Shown here: piece after piece, positions 47,136 through 58,180 of the stretch | Position numbering within the stretch: the stretch's first letter is position 1 | Layout: every line of letters starts with the position of its first letter | Source: Candidatus Terasakiella magnetica | GTDB lineage: Bacteria; Pseudomonadota; Alphaproteobacteria; Rhodospirillales; Terasakiellaceae | DNA length: 64,000 nucleotides | Assembly: GCF_900093605.1 (NCBI RefSeq) | Contig: NZ_FLYE01000048.1 | Span: 111,847-175,846 of the forward strand | Direction: 5' to 3' | Program-made: the position numbers and the translations under genes | The notes under the pieces: generated by a model | Databases searched by the model: none | What the model was told of the DNA's origin: nothing | What the model saw: the letters and a program-made list of their open reading frames with translations, nothing else

Positions 47136-48122
47136 TCAATAGAAAGCGTCGATCACACGATCTGGTGGCGTATGACCATCAATGAATGTCTTCATATTGA
47201 TGATGACTTTTTCACCCATATCAAGGCGACCTTCAATGGTTGCTGAACCCATATGCGGCAAAAGAACAACATTCTTCATCTTGCGCAGTTTTGGGTTAAT
47301 GGCAGGTTCGTTTTCAAACACGTCCAAACCAGCGCCTGCGAGATCACCTTTTTCCAACATGCGGATCAAGGCGGGCTCATCCACAATCTCACCACGTGCC
47401 GTGTTGATCACATAGGCATGTGGCTGAATGAGTTTCAGGCGACGCGCTGAAAGCAGGTGATAGGTTGCTGGTGTGTGTGGACAGTTGATAGAAACAACAT
47501 CCATGCGCGCCAACATCTGATCAAGGCTTTCCCAGTAAGTGGCTTGCAACTCACCTTCAATATCCGGGTGAACGCGGTGTTGGTTGTGATAATGGATAGA
47601 CATGCCAAAGGCTTGTGCACGACGGGCAACAGCCTGACCGATGCGGCCCATACCGACAATACCAAGGCGCTTGCCATTAATGCGGTGACCCAACATGGAA
47701 GTTGGAGACCAACCTTCCCATTCATCACCATCAATGAGCTGCACACCTTCAACGATGCGACGTGGCACAGCCATAATCAGTGCCATTGTCATATCGGCTG
47801 TATCTTCGGTCAAAACACCTGGCGTGTTTGTCACTGTGATACCGCGTTGGCGGGCAGATTTAAGATCAATATGATCCACACCTGTACCAAAGTTAGCAAT
47901 CAGACGAAGATTCGGACCAGCTTGCGCCAAGATACCGGCATCGATTCGATCCGTCAGTGTAGGAACGAGAATATCAGCTTCTTTGACCGCGTCGACCAAT
48001 TCGGCTTTGCTCATTGGGGTGTCGTCTACGTTGAGACGGGCATCGAACAGCTCCATCATGCGGGTTTCGACCGCATCAGGTAGTTTGCGTGTAACGATGA
48101 CAACTGGCTTTTTCTGGACCAT
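47136..48122 (-). CDS. D-isomer 2-hydroxyacid dehydrogenase (glyoxylate/hydroxypyruvate reductase type)
   Basis: 328 residues. NAD-binding GMGRIGQAVARRAQAFGM, catalytic Arg in NTARGEIVDE, Glu in AGLDVFENEP, and His in LPHMGSAT. Likely reduces glyoxylate or hydroxypyruvate. AAGGAATACC lies before the ATG. The exact substrate cannot be set from sequence. Confidence 0.9.
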   Translation of the reverse strand: MVQKKPVVIVTRKLPDAVETRMMELFDARLNVDDTPMSKAELVDAVKEADILVPTLTDRIDAGILAQAGPNLRLIANFGTGVDHIDLKSARQRGITVTNTPGVLTEDTADMTMALIMAVPRRIVEGVQLIDGDEWEGWSPTSMLGHRINGKRLGIVGMGRIGQAVARRAQAFGMSIHYHNQHRVHPDIEGELQATYWESLDQMLARMDVVSINCPHTPATYHLLSARRLKLIQPHAYVINTARGEIVDEPALIRMLEKGDLAGAGLDVFENEPAINPKLRKMKNVVLLPHMGSATIEGRLDMGEKVIINMKTFIDGHTPPDRVIDAFY

Positions 48123-48278
48123 GGTATTCCTTCCCCCGTGGGACTTTTTTGTAATTACCCCTGTTTTTTAGGGGTGACAGGAAAATTTTTCAAGCCTGTT
48201 TATAATATCTCAACTATTTCATTGGTACAGTGGAGTTATCAGTTTTTCACTTTTTTTTTACAAACCGAAGATTTTGCC

Positions 48279-48788
48279 ATGACCAGTAAGCGATTAATCT
48301 CCTCAATTTTACTGATTTCCCTGATTGTTTTGGGTATCTCTTCTGCCGTTGCACAAGCCAGAAGCGGCTCCGGCCTGCCTTTACCGCGTTTTGTCACACT
48401 TCGCTCTGGTGAAGTGAATTTACGCGCAGGCCCTGGTGTGCGCTATCCGGTGGAATGGGTATATAAAAAACGCCACCTCCCTGTTGAAGTGGTGGCCGAA
48501 TATGATACATGGCGCAAAATTCGCGATTGGCAAGGCACACAAGGGTGGGTTCACCAAGGTATGCTTTCTGGTAAACGCAGTATCATCATTATGGGCAACC
48601 TGCGCACCCTTCGCGCACAGCCTAAAACAAATGCCAACCCCTCAGCCCGCTTAGAAGAAGGCGTCATTGCCAAACTTCTAGAATGCCCAACGGGAATGAC
48701 ATGGTGCAAAATTGATGCAGAAGGCTATCAAGGCTGGTTGCGCAAGGCCGAATTCTGGGGTGTTTATTCCGGTGAAAACCTCGAATAG
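48279..48788 (+). CDS. Secreted protein with tandem SH3-like domains
   Basis: 169 residues from the ATG at 48279, which starts a signal peptide ending AVAQARS. Two SH3-like units follow: VNLRAGPGVRYPVEWVYKK...W and a second (RTLRAQPKTNANPSARLEEG...GYQGWLRKAE). The family is common in alphaproteobacteria and presumed to bind peptidoglycan. No clear Shine-Dalgarno sequence is visible. Five bases from the convergent YeiH gene. Confidence 0.85.
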   Translation: MTSKRLISSILLISLIVLGISSAVAQARSGSGLPLPRFVTLRSGEVNLRAGPGVRYPVEWVYKKRHLPVEVVAEYDTWRKIRDWQGTQGWVHQGMLSGKRSIIIMGNLRTLRAQPKTNANPSARLEEGVIAKLLECPTGMTWCKIDAEGYQGWLRKAEFWGVYSGENLE

Positions 48789-48792
48789 TCCC

Positions 48793-49794
48793 TTATAACT
48801 CAAAGATAAAGATGGCAGCCAGACATAAGGCTGCCAAAAACACCGTTTCAATCAACACCACAGCCACCGGCATCCAGCCGACCTTAACCAAGGCGCCAAA
48901 GGATGTTTTCATCCCCAAGGCCGCCACAGCTGTGACAATGCACCAGCTCGAGACATCAATCAAAGAACTTGAGATTTGGCTTGGGATTTCCACCGTGCTG
49001 TTCAGCCCCACAAGGGCAACAAAGCCAAGTACAAACCATGGAAATGGCAGTTTGGCATTTTTCTGAGTATCATCTTTAAAGCCATAGCGCACGATCATCA
49101 TCACCCCCAACACAACGGGCAATAACATGGCGACTCGCAAGAGCTTAACAATGGTTGCCACATCGCCTGTCTGATCAGACACCCCATAGCCAGCCCCGAC
49201 AACTTGGGCCACATCATGGATGGTTGCGCCTAAAAATATCCCTGTTTGTTGATCATCCAGCCCAACGAAACTGGCAATGATGGGATAAACCACCATGGCA
49301 ATGGTGCTAAAGGCTGTGACCGTAATAACAGTAAAAATCGTATCGCGCTCACGATCTTCACCAGCAGGTAAAACAGAAGAAAGCGCCATGGCAGCTGAAG
49401 CCCCGCAAATGGCAACCGCCCCACCGGTTAAACAGCCAAAAGCGCAGTTGGTCTTCATGGTGCGCGTCAGGATAAATCCAAGGAGCATGGTGGCAAAGAC
49501 CCCGACCACCACCAAAATGACAGGCCCGCCCCCCAGCTGGCTGATCGCATCAAATGAAATACGCAAGCCCAGCAAAGCCACGCCAAAGCGCAAAACCTGC
49601 TTTGCCGCCATATCAATCCCTTGGCTGCATTTTTCATGTTCAGACAGAAAATTGAGCGCCACGCCCAATAATAAAGCAAACAACATGGTCGGTGCGCCAT
49701 AATGTTCAGATAAAAACACCGCCGCAATGGCAACGATGAGCGCTGCGAGCAGGCCAGAAAATTTATCTTTATAAAATGTCTGAAGTAGATTCAT
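48793..49794 (-). CDS. YeiH family membrane protein (putative sulfate exporter)
   Basis: 333 residues from the ATG at 49794, where AAGGTG is well placed; the frame opens 15 codons earlier. About ten membrane helices; family marks such as GGAVAICGASAAMALSSV and GATIHDVAQVVGAGYGVSD. The substrate is unproven in the family. Confidence 0.92.
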   Translation of the reverse strand: MNLLQTFYKDKFSGLLAALIVAIAAVFLSEHYGAPTMLFALLLGVALNFLSEHEKCSQGIDMAAKQVLRFGVALLGLRISFDAISQLGGGPVILVVVGVFATMLLGFILTRTMKTNCAFGCLTGGAVAICGASAAMALSSVLPAGEDRERDTIFTVITVTAFSTIAMVVYPIIASFVGLDDQQTGIFLGATIHDVAQVVGAGYGVSDQTGDVATIVKLLRVAMLLPVVLGVMMIVRYGFKDDTQKNAKLPFPWFVLGFVALVGLNSTVEIPSQISSSLIDVSSWCIVTAVAALGMKTSFGALVKVGWMPVAVVLIETVFLAALCLAAIFIFEL

Positions 49795-49972
49795 GCAAGC
49801 ACCTTCAAAATTAGATTTATTTAATATACATAAATCCACGTCACAAAATCAACATAACACCCCTGCCTTTCAAATACTTTTAAAATTCTTGATCACGCAG
49901 ACGTGTTTTGTCGTGAGTAAGTGTATCAGGCACACTAAGGGCATTACATTATAAAGATGAGAGGAGAATAGC

Positions 49973-50434
49973 ATGTTGCGTCTTTTGGCTTTTGGTGGCG
50001 TTTTACTCACCAGCCTGAGCGTTCAGGCAAAAGAAGTTCAGGTCATTGAACTGACCCAGACCCCCTGCCAGTTTGTCGAAGCTGAACATGGCCTTGATCA
50101 TGGTTTTAAGTCTCAACAATCAGCCGATTGTGAAAAGATCAATGCCAAAACAAAAAAAGACCGATTGGCAAAAGCCAAGACCATTACCTTAAAACCAGGG
50201 AAATATATCTTTCGCGTTAAAAACCACAATGTACCTTACACCTTGGGATTTTGGTTGCGCGAACAAGATTACAACTGGAAAAATCCACTTCATAAGCTTT
50301 CAAAGCTAAGTGTCTCAGGTGGTGGGCTTTCATCCGGAGTCTCCAAAGACTTTGAAGTTGAGCTCAAAGCTGGTGAATATCTCTATTCCTGCCCCCTAAA
50401 CCCGACACCGGATTATAAATTGCGCGTTGAATAA
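49973..50434 (+). CDS. Periplasmic cupredoxin-like protein
   Basis: 153 residues. Signal peptide about 1-19. The later part (KAKTITLKPGKYIFRVKNHNVPYTLGFWLR...KAGEYLYSCPLNPTPDYKLRVE) has the strand order of a cupredoxin with a possible His and Cys ligand, but the usual C-terminal His and Met are absent, so copper binding is uncertain. GAGGAG precedes the ATG. Confidence 0.7.
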   Translation: MLRLLAFGGVLLTSLSVQAKEVQVIELTQTPCQFVEAEHGLDHGFKSQQSADCEKINAKTKKDRLAKAKTITLKPGKYIFRVKNHNVPYTLGFWLREQDYNWKNPLHKLSKLSVSGGGLSSGVSKDFEVELKAGEYLYSCPLNPTPDYKLRVE

Positions 50435-50536
50435 GGCGCAACTCAGCAAAACGCATCTGTTTTTTATGGACTTTTTTAGAGTTTTCAGCCAAGAATCCGC
50501 TTTGCGACTCAAAATAACGGTTCCGTTTGTGCTGAA

Positions 50537-51991
50537 ATGAAAATCGATCTTCGCCCTATTTACTTTATCATTGGCCTTTTGCTGATGACCTTGGCCTTGG
50601 GCATGTTGTTGCCCATGTTTGTTGATCTTGCACAAGGCAATCCGGATTGGCAGGTCTTTATGCTGTCTTCCGGGGTGACGATTTTCATTGCGAGTGCGCT
50701 TATTTTAGCAGGCCATACCCGCGAAAAGATGTTCTTTTCCATTCGCCAAGGCTTCATCATGGCGACCTTTAGCTGGTTGGTCATGACCATCTTTGCCGCC
50801 CTGCCCTTTGCCTTTTCAGAACTCGACATGTCCTATACGGATGCGTTTTTTGAGGCCATGTCCGGCATCACCACCACAGGCTCCACCGTCATTACCGGGC
50901 TGGATTATGCCCCACCGGGCCTGTTGCTTTGGCGGGCTTTATTACAATGGCTTGGCGGGATCGGGATTATTGTGATGGCGGTTGCCATCATGCCCATGCT
51001 CCATGTTGGGGGGATGCAGCTCTTTAAGGTGGAAGCCTTTGAAACATCTGATAAAGCCCTGCCCAAAGCCGCACAAATCTCAGCAAGCATCTCAGCCATT
51101 TATGTCGGGCTTACCGCCATTTGGGCCATCGGCCTATGGCTTGCGGGCATGACCCCGTTTGAAGCGGTCAACCATGCCATGACCACCATTGCCACTGGTG
51201 GTTTTTCCACCTCTGATGGCTCAATCGGTCATTTTAACAGTGGTTCGATTGACCTGCTCATCACTTTGGGCATGATTGTAGGCTCCCTGCCCTTTATGCT
51301 TTATCTGCGTATGTTGCGCGGGAATTTTCAGGCCATTATGGCTGATACACAAGTGCAATGGTTCCTTGTCATTGTCTTTTTACTGATTTTCTTTGCCACC
51401 GCTTTCTTATGGATACAAGAAGGCTATGACCCGATCCAATCCTTGCGTTTTGGTGCCTTTAATGTGGTGTCCATCATCACGGGTACGGGCTATGCCTCCA
51501 TGGATTATCAGCTCTGGGGCCATTTTGCTTGGCCGATTTTCTTCTTTATCATGTTCATTGGTGGCTGTTCCGGCTCCACCACTTGCGGCATTAAAATCTT
51601 TCGCTTTCAAGTGCTTTATGCCGCAGCTGAAACCCAGATCAAACGTTTGTTAGAGCCCCACGGCGTGTTTATTCCCTATTACAACCGCCGTCCCATCCCC
51701 GATGAAGTCATGTTTTCGGTTCTTGGGTTCTTCTTTATTTTCGGGGTGTGTTTTGCCCTGCTTGCCATGGCGTTGGGCATGATGGGGCTTGATTATATTA
51801 CCGCTATTTCCAGTGCGGCCACCGCCCTTGCCAATGTGGGCCCGGCCCTTGGTGATACCGCAGGCCCAAGCGGAAATTTCCAGACTTTACCTGATGGGGC
51901 AAAATGGCTCATGGCCTCAGGCATGTTGCTGGGCCGTTTGGAACTCTTTACCATTTTGGTATTGTTCATGCCGACATTCTGGCGTGGTTAA
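50537..51991 (+). CDS. trkH: Trk-type potassium uptake protein
   Basis: 484 residues, polytopic. Four pore repeats with the selectivity residues are visible (MSGITTTGSTV, TTIATGGFSTSDGS, VSIITGTGYASMD, SSAATALANVGPALG). It imports K+ together with a cytosolic TrkA subunit, not encoded here. Its stop overlaps the convergent kinase gene. Confidence 0.95.
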   Translation: MKIDLRPIYFIIGLLLMTLALGMLLPMFVDLAQGNPDWQVFMLSSGVTIFIASALILAGHTREKMFFSIRQGFIMATFSWLVMTIFAALPFAFSELDMSYTDAFFEAMSGITTTGSTVITGLDYAPPGLLLWRALLQWLGGIGIIVMAVAIMPMLHVGGMQLFKVEAFETSDKALPKAAQISASISAIYVGLTAIWAIGLWLAGMTPFEAVNHAMTTIATGGFSTSDGSIGHFNSGSIDLLITLGMIVGSLPFMLYLRMLRGNFQAIMADTQVQWFLVIVFLLIFFATAFLWIQEGYDPIQSLRFGAFNVVSIITGTGYASMDYQLWGHFAWPIFFFIMFIGGCSGSTTCGIKIFRFQVLYAAAETQIKRLLEPHGVFIPYYNRRPIPDEVMFSVLGFFFIFGVCFALLAMALGMMGLDYITAISSAATALANVGPALGDTAGPSGNFQTLPDGAKWLMASGMLLGRLELFTILVLFMPTFWRG

Positions 51992-54261
51992 GTTCCTTGA
52001 ATAAAGCGACGGACCTTTTCTTCAAGGTCTTCAATTTTAATGGGCTTGGTCACGATATCATTCACGCCTGAGGCAAAATAACGTTCGCGATGTTCGCGAA
52101 TGGCATCGGCTGTAAAGGCCAGAATAACACTGCCCTGATTGGGTCCCTCACCTTGACGGATATGTTTTGTCGCTTCCAGCCCATCCATTTTAGGCATCTG
52201 CATATCCATCAAAATCACATCGAACTTTTGCTTATGGGCCTGTTCAACGGCTTGTTCCCCGTCATTTGCCACAACAACGCGATGCCCATGCTTATTGAGC
52301 ATGGCAAGAACGACTTTCTGGTTAATCAGATTATCTTCAGCCAACAAAATATCAAGTTCTGATAAAGCTTGTTGTTCTTCAGCCTCTTCAATAAGCGGCT
52401 CACTCTCTTCAACAGGCAGCTTCAAGGTAAAGGTTGAACCAATATTTTTCTGGCTTTCCACAGAAAGGTCACCGCCGTGAAGGTGTGAGAGCTCACTTGA
52501 AATGGCAAGCCCAAGGCCTGTGCCGCCATATTTACGGGTGGTTGAGCCATCGGCCTGTTTAAAACGCTCAAAAATATGATCGACCTGACCTTTCGTCATG
52601 CCAATGCCGCTGTCACTCACTTCAACGATTAAATATTGTATCCCGTCTTCTTCAACACGCTCCATCGTGACTTTCACAAAACCATCAAGGGTAAATTTAA
52701 GCGCATTATTAATCAGGTTGGTGACGATCTGTTTGAAGCGAGTTGGGTCCAGCTTGCACCAATAACCTTCATGTAAGTGCGCATTGGTTTTTAACTCTAA
52801 GCGCTTTTGCTTGGCAGCAGGCCCAAAGACTTTAACCAGTTCGTCAATCAAGCCAGCAGGTTGGCTTGAGACACGTTCAATCGCCAGCTTGCCTGCTTCA
52901 ATCTTTGAAATATCAAGGATCTCATCAACAATATGGATCAAGCTCTGGGCTGAACTATCAAGGTCATGCAATAGGTTTTGAGAGTTTTGCGAAAGGTCCT
53001 GATCTGTTTTTAAAAGATCAAGCACACCGCGTATCCCCATCATGGGGGTTCGTAGCTCATGGCTCATATTTGCCAGAAACTCACTTTTTGCCTGACTAGC
53101 ATTTACTGCCTTATCTTTTTGTTCGACCACTTCCTCCAACAGCTTGCTAATCTCGCCAGACTGTTTGGAAACCTCTTCTTTAAGCTGAGCTGTCGCAAAA
53201 CCAAGGCCGTAATAAATCAAACTCTCAATGATGATAAAGCCAAAGATCGCGTAGATAATATTGACCTGCGTGTTCGAGGCCAATTCCATATATTTGTGAT
53301 CCACATTATACCACATGGCCACACGCCCAACTGGGGTGGGTGATTTCTCTTTATCACCGATATAATCACGAATGCCAAAATTGGTCAGGGCATAACGGCT
53401 GTCTCCCCATTGGACAATATCAGTTCTCAGTTTAAAGGGTTCATTTTCACGATATTGAGCCATATCCATTTTTGGTATGAACTCAACCAACTCATCACTT
53501 GAACTTGCCTCAATAAAACAGCCGCAATCCTCGGCATGTTCCCCACCTAAATCATTTTTCCATTTCACTTTGGACACACGTTCCCCATTAAGCAAAATGG
53601 CAATGTCTGTACCCACCTGTTTTTTGAGTAGATCAATGATTTCTGAATAAGATGTCCCGGCTTCAAGGGCACCAATGAACTCGCCATTAGACTCACCATC
53701 TGTAGGCGCAAAAACGGGGACAGCGCCACGAATTCCAGCATAAATACGACCCAATTCTAGGCCTTCACGCGGGATATGATCGTCCATCACGTCCATGATC
53801 ATATGACGAAGAGGTGATAGGTCATCGCCCCATTTTGAAAGGCGGTGAACGCGCAAAAAACTGGTATCTTTTGGGGGAAGGTGAAAATGAAGCTGGCGCA
53901 CATAAAAGCGCTCTTTCATTTTTTGCCAACTACCGGCAACTTCATTATAAAGCTTGGCGCGATATTGTGCTGAAAGTGGCCCACCTTTGCCACCGCCTTC
54001 ATCCTCATGAACTTTAGCCGCTTGGGCAAAAACACGACGCACACTCACATCATTTGCAACATAGGTTGCCAACTGCAACATGTTTCTTGTCGTCATGGTC
54101 ATAGCCACATCAAAAGCGGTTTGATATTGGTGGCTTTTCAGCTCAAGCTCACGCTGAAGGCTTGTCTTATCCTGATAATAATTAATCAAGACAAAACAGG
54201 CATCTGCAATAAAAATACAGAGCGTTATGAACAGAAATATGCGTTTCCCGCGTAAGCCCAT
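51988..54261 (-). CDS. dCache-type membrane hybrid histidine kinase
   Basis: 757 residues. Two membrane helices (about 8-28 and 335-355) flank a large periplasmic dCache_3-like sensor with [18 protein letters not shown] and [24 protein letters not shown] pair near 245 may bind metal or form a disulfide. His[15 protein letters not shown] near 408, HATPase DSGIGM and GGTGLGL, receiver about 640-755 with [19 protein letters not shown] precedes the ATG. Confidence 0.92.
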   Translation of the reverse strand: MGLRGKRIFLFITLCIFIADACFVLINYYQDKTSLQRELELKSHQYQTAFDVAMTMTTRNMLQLATYVANDVSVRRVFAQAAKVHEDEGGGKGGPLSAQYRAKLYNEVAGSWQKMKERFYVRQLHFHLPPKDTSFLRVHRLSKWGDDLSPLRHMIMDVMDDHIPREGLELGRIYAGIRGAVPVFAPTDGESNGEFIGALEAGTSYSEIIDLLKKQVGTDIAILLNGERVSKVKWKNDLGGEHAEDCGCFIEASSSDELVEFIPKMDMAQYRENEPFKLRTDIVQWGDSRYALTNFGIRDYIGDKEKSPTPVGRVAMWYNVDHKYMELASNTQVNIIYAIFGFIIIESLIYYGLGFATAQLKEEVSKQSGEISKLLEEVVEQKDKAVNASQAKSEFLANMSHELRTPMMGIRGVLDLLKTDQDLSQNSQNLLHDLDSSAQSLIHIVDEILDISKIEAGKLAIERVSSQPAGLIDELVKVFGPAAKQKRLELKTNAHLHEGYWCKLDPTRFKQIVTNLINNALKFTLDGFVKVTMERVEEDGIQYLIVEVSDSGIGMTKGQVDHIFERFKQADGSTTRKYGGTGLGLAISSELSHLHGGDLSVESQKNIGSTFTLKLPVEESEPLIEEAEEQQALSELDILLAEDNLINQKVVLAMLNKHGHRVVVANDGEQAVEQAHKQKFDVILMDMQMPKMDGLEATKHIRQGEGPNQGSVILAFTADAIREHRERYFASGVNDIVTKPIKIEDLEEKVRRFIQGT

Positions 54262-54347
54262 CTACCCTCTACCCCAAAAGTGATAAGTCTACTTAGCGTT
54301 ATATATCTTTTTGATTAGGAAAGATACCTAGGAACATAACCTAAGGG

Positions 54348-54914
54348 CTAAAAATGCTTATTCATTTGGGCAATAATCACCTTATCAAAATCAGCCATAA
54401 GCTTTTCTACCAGCTCAAGCCAAGCTTTCTCACGTTGATGTAGGGAATAGTCTTCTGCAAGGGTTACAAAACGGCTGGCTTTGGCCCCGGCAAAGGCTGT
54501 CACATTTGACATGTCATCCAGAAGCTCAATTCTCACCTTCACTTTGGCGGTATATTTTTCCGATTGATCCGTCGTGAACATACCTGTGAGACCCGTTTTT
54601 TTTACGAGTTTCTCTTCAACCACTGAGGCTTCCTCAATAATCACCCGCGCGCGCCCATTTTGTGCAGAGGGAACAAGACGATCAGCCGTCCATCTTTTCA
54701 CCGCTTCTTTTGGGGAAGTCGGCAGCATATGGTCGACATAATTGCCACTCAATGTTGAGGGCGTCTTATCAACGATTTCAACCTGTGCGGCATTTAACGC
54801 AATAGGGGCAAGATGTTGAAAGGTGAGCTCCGGCAAGACCTGTAAAGGCGCCTTATGTTGCATACAGCCAGAAAGGCCAAGGATACAGACAAACACAATC
54901 AACCCGTTTTTCAT
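54348..54914 (-). CDS. Lipoprotein of unknown function
   Basis: 188 residues from the ATG at 54914 (AAGGGGAAAGCC upstream); the frame opens 20 codons earlier and overlaps hslO. Lipobox GLSGCMQ, so Cys17 is probably lipidated. The mature part (KTPSTLSGNYVDHMLPTSP...AKVKVRIELLDDM) resembles outer-membrane-linked lipoproteins found in Rhodospirillales, but no function is known. Located 57 bases after hslO. Confidence 0.8.
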   Translation of the reverse strand: MKNGLIVFVCILGLSGCMQHKAPLQVLPELTFQHLAPIALNAAQVEIVDKTPSTLSGNYVDHMLPTSPKEAVKRWTADRLVPSAQNGRARVIIEEASVVEEKLVKKTGLTGMFTTDQSEKYTAKVKVRIELLDDMSNVTAFAGAKASRFVTLAEDYSLHQREKAWLELVEKLMADFDKVIIAQMNKHF

Positions 54915-54970
54915 GGCTTTCCCCTTATAAAGAAACAGTTCTTGAATTGAACGTTCCTGCCAGCTTTTTG

Positions 54971-55894
54971 TCAATGTTTGACTGCCTCTTCGGCTTCTTT
55001 TTCATCGCGCAGCTCAGTTAAGCGCTCTTTTGAAAAAGCATAATCAGTAGAACAAAAATGGCAGGTAACGGTCGTGCCACCTTCTTCAATCATATCTTTA
55101 AGCTCAGGCATTGGCATGCCTTTAAGCGTTGTGACCAAACGTTCTTCTGAACAACGACATTCCTGATGAACGGTATTGGTCTCATAAACACGCACGCCAT
55201 CTTCATGATAAAGACGATACGGCAGGTCAGCCAAGCCAAGGCTTGCATCCAGCATTTCTTCTTCAGTCAAGCTTTTGAGCATAATGGATGCATGGTTCCA
55301 TCTTTCTTGGGCTTCTTCATCATCACCAGTTTCATCGGGAAGACGCTGGATCATCACCACACAGATACCACTTTCACCATGGGCAATTTTAAAAGCGCTA
55401 TCAAGCTGTTCAGAACTTTGGAAATAACTATGGGCACATTCACTAAGTGAGCCGGGCTCAAGTGCCGTAATACCTTGATAAGGCTGCATATGTTTGCCCT
55501 GATCAACCGTAAAGGCAAGGCGCCCAGTGCCTAAGAGGTTTTCAACAGTAGGCGCGCTATCATCGCCAAGGGCGGCAAGTTTATCTGCGTCAAACCCGGC
55601 ATAACCACGCAAGCCCCCATCTGAGGTAATATCACTCACCAACGCCTTGATCGGGCCAGCACCTTCACCTTCAGAAATCGCCTGAAGGGAGAAAATACCG
55701 TCATATTTAAGGCTGGATGCCAACGCAACAGTGAGCCCCATGGCTTCAGATAGAATATCAGCAATGACTTTTGGATAGTCATGGGCATCCAGAATTTTAT
55801 TCACAGAAGGGCCAAGGCGCACCACACGGCCACGAATATCCAGTTTATCCACCTGAAAAGGAAGAATGCGATCTTCTAACAATTGCGTACTCAT
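54971..55894 (-). CDS. hslO: Redox-regulated chaperone Hsp33
   Basis: 307 residues. C-terminal zinc switch CRCSEE...CHFC (CXC and CXXC) is intact. Hsp33 is activated when these cysteines are oxidised and holds unfolded proteins during oxidative stress. It is downstream of argD-argF in the same direction, separated by about 80 bases. Confidence 0.95.
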   Translation of the reverse strand: MSTQLLEDRILPFQVDKLDIRGRVVRLGPSVNKILDAHDYPKVIADILSEAMGLTVALASSLKYDGIFSLQAISEGEGAGPIKALVSDITSDGGLRGYAGFDADKLAALGDDSAPTVENLLGTGRLAFTVDQGKHMQPYQGITALEPGSLSECAHSYFQSSEQLDSAFKIAHGESGICVVMIQRLPDETGDDEEAQERWNHASIMLKSLTEEEMLDASLGLADLPYRLYHEDGVRVYETNTVHQECRCSEERLVTTLKGMPMPELKDMIEEGGTTVTCHFCSTDYAFSKERLTELRDEKEAEEAVKH

Positions 55895-55973
55895 CGATCA
55901 TCACCAAAATAGGTCGCCTCTTAAATAATAAGGGCGATGAAAAATAGAAATTTGGCCTTTATATAGTTAGCTC

Positions 55974-56882
55974 TTAGAGCATTGACCAGACCATAATGCC
56001 TTTTTGCGCATGAAGACGGTTTTCAGCTTCATCCCAAACAACTGAATTTGCCCCATCGATCACTTCATCAGTGACCTCTTCATTGCGGTGTGCTGGCAGG
56101 CAATGTAAGAACAAAGCATCACTTGCAGCTTGGCCCATCAAATCACTATTCACCTGATAAGGTGTGAGCAATTCAATACGGCGATCATAATCCGTATCAC
56201 CCATGGACACCCATGTATCAGTCACAATTACGTCAGACCCGCTTGCGGCTTGTTTTGGGTCTTTCACAACTGAAATATTCCCGCCTTCATTAGCCGCCCA
56301 ATCCAGATAACGCTGGTCCACCATCAATTCCTCTGGGCAACATAGGCGCAACTCAAAGCCAAAGCGCGTGGCAGCTTCAATATAACTATTGGTCATATTG
56401 TTACCATCACCTACCCATGTGACGACCTTGCCACCAATAGGACCACGATGTTCTTCAATGGTCATGATGTCAGCCATCAATTGGCACGGGTGGCTATCAT
56501 CGGTCAGCGCATTAATCACCGGAACCGTGCAATATTCAGCCATCTCAAGAAGCTTGTCGTGAGAGTCTGTGCGCAACATAACACCATCAACCATGCGCGA
56601 TAAAACCCGTGCGGTATCAGCAACGGTTTCACCACGGCCCAGTTGGGAGTTTTCCCCCATCATCACCAGCGGGTGACCACCTAATTGCACCATACCCACT
56701 TCAAAAGAAACACGGGTACGTGTGCTTGGCTTTTCAAAAATCATCGCCAATGTCTTACCAGCAAGAGGTGCAAGACCACCTGCGACATTCATGCCTTTTT
56801 TATAACCTGAGGCAATATCCAGAATATGACGAAGCTCGCTTGACTCCAATAAAGCCAAATCTAAAAAATGTTTCGGTGTCAT
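55974..56882 (-). CDS. argF: Ornithine carbamoyltransferase
   Basis: 302 residues. Carbamoyl-phosphate motif [12 protein letters not shown], ornithine motif [11 protein letters not shown], and [14 protein letters not shown]. It makes citrulline from ornithine. The ATG overlaps the argD stop (ATGA), so the pair is coupled. Confidence 0.97.
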   Translation of the reverse strand: MTPKHFLDLALLESSELRHILDIASGYKKGMNVAGGLAPLAGKTLAMIFEKPSTRTRVSFEVGMVQLGGHPLVMMGENSQLGRGETVADTARVLSRMVDGVMLRTDSHDKLLEMAEYCTVPVINALTDDSHPCQLMADIMTIEEHRGPIGGKVVTWVGDGNNMTNSYIEAATRFGFELRLCCPEELMVDQRYLDWAANEGGNISVVKDPKQAASGSDVIVTDTWVSMGDTDYDRRIELLTPYQVNSDLMGQAASDALFLHCLPAHRNEEVTDEVIDGANSVVWDEAENRLHAQKGIMVWSML

Positions 56883-58057
56883 TTTGTATTTTCCGAAAGT
56901 TCAGTGCAGGAACGATCTAAAATCGCAATCGCTGCTTCAATATGTTCTTCATGTAAAACCAGCGGCGGTAACAAACGCATGACGTTATCACCAGCAGGTA
57001 CTGCCAACAGGCCGTTTTCAAAGCATTTATTCACCAAATCCATATTGAGAATAACACATTCAAAAGCCACCATCAGCCCCTGACCACGCACGCCCTTAAG
57101 GATATCACCATGTTTGGCAACAATATCAGCCATGCGCGCCTGCAGACGCTCCCCCATGGTGCAAACATTTTCAAGAAAGCCCACTTCCAACACCACATCA
57201 AGCACGGCATTAGCCGCGGCCATCGCAAGTGGATTGCCGCCATAGGTCGAGCCATGACTGCCCGGTGCCATACCGCTTGCCGCCTCATGGGTTGCAAGAC
57301 AAGCCCCCACAGGAAAGCCCCCGCCAATGCCTTTGGCAATGGCCATCACATCAGGTGTAATACCTGCCCATTCATGGGCAAAAAGCTTGCCTGTACGGCC
57401 CACACCTGTTTGGACTTCATCCAGCATCAACAAAATGCCGTGTTCATCACAAAGGGCACGCAAGCCTTTTAAAAACTCAACATCCCCCGGGCGCATCCCG
57501 CCTTCACCTTGAACAGGTTCCACATGGATGGCTGCCGTTTCATCTGTGATTGCCGCGCGCGCTGCTTCTAAGTCATTAAAAGCGACTTGGTCAAAACCCT
57601 CCAGCATCGGGCCAAAGCCTTCGCAATGCTTGGCTTGTTTACCTGCTGATAATGTCGCCATGGTGCGCCCGTGAAAGGCACCTTCAAATGTTAAAATCCG
57701 ATAGCGTTTGGACCCTTTAGCCGCAAAATGCTTGCGTGCAATCTTAATGGCGCATTCATTTGCTTCTGCGCCTGAATTACAGGAAAACACCACATCGGCA
57801 AATGTATGTTCAGCCAAACGATCGGCAAAACGTTCTTGGCCCTTAATCTTATAAAGGTTGGAACAATGCCAGAGTTTTTGTGCTTGCTCTGTTAAAGCAG
57901 CCACCAAATGAGGATGGGCGTGTCCCAAACAGGTCACAGCCACACCAGCGCCAAAGTCGAGAAATCGTTTTCCGTCCTCAGCGATCAGGTATACCCCCTC
58001 GCCTTTATCGAAAACGACATCAGCCGGGGCATAGGTTTTCATGACAGCGTCAGTCAT
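56879..58057 (-). CDS. argD: Acetylornithine aminotransferase
   Basis: 392 residues of class-III PLP aminotransferase. Pyridoxal Lys is in [43 protein letters not shown]. It catalyses the step before ArgJ/ArgE and forms an operon with argF. AAGGAAAAT precedes the ATG. Confidence 0.96.
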   Translation of the reverse strand: MTDAVMKTYAPADVVFDKGEGVYLIAEDGKRFLDFGAGVAVTCLGHAHPHLVAALTEQAQKLWHCSNLYKIKGQERFADRLAEHTFADVVFSCNSGAEANECAIKIARKHFAAKGSKRYRILTFEGAFHGRTMATLSAGKQAKHCEGFGPMLEGFDQVAFNDLEAARAAITDETAAIHVEPVQGEGGMRPGDVEFLKGLRALCDEHGILLMLDEVQTGVGRTGKLFAHEWAGITPDVMAIAKGIGGGFPVGACLATHEAASGMAPGSHGSTYGGNPLAMAAANAVLDVVLEVGFLENVCTMGERLQARMADIVAKHGDILKGVRGQGLMVAFECVILNMDLVNKCFENGLLAVPAGDNVMRLLPPLVLHEEHIEAAIAILDRSCTELSENTK

Positions 58058-58180
58058 ACTTTATTTTCCTTCTACCACAGTTCAACAATATTGCTTTTTT
58101 CCCATTTGGGAAAGCCGACGAGTATCAATATGGATAGGGTCTCTGTCAATTCGAAAAGCCGAGAAACCTCGCTTTTTTCG

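Noticed and set aside
47457..48083. 208-residue frame antisense to the hydroxyacid dehydrogenase
   Set aside because: Composition is rich in Cys, His and Asn as expected for a shadow frame; no start signal.
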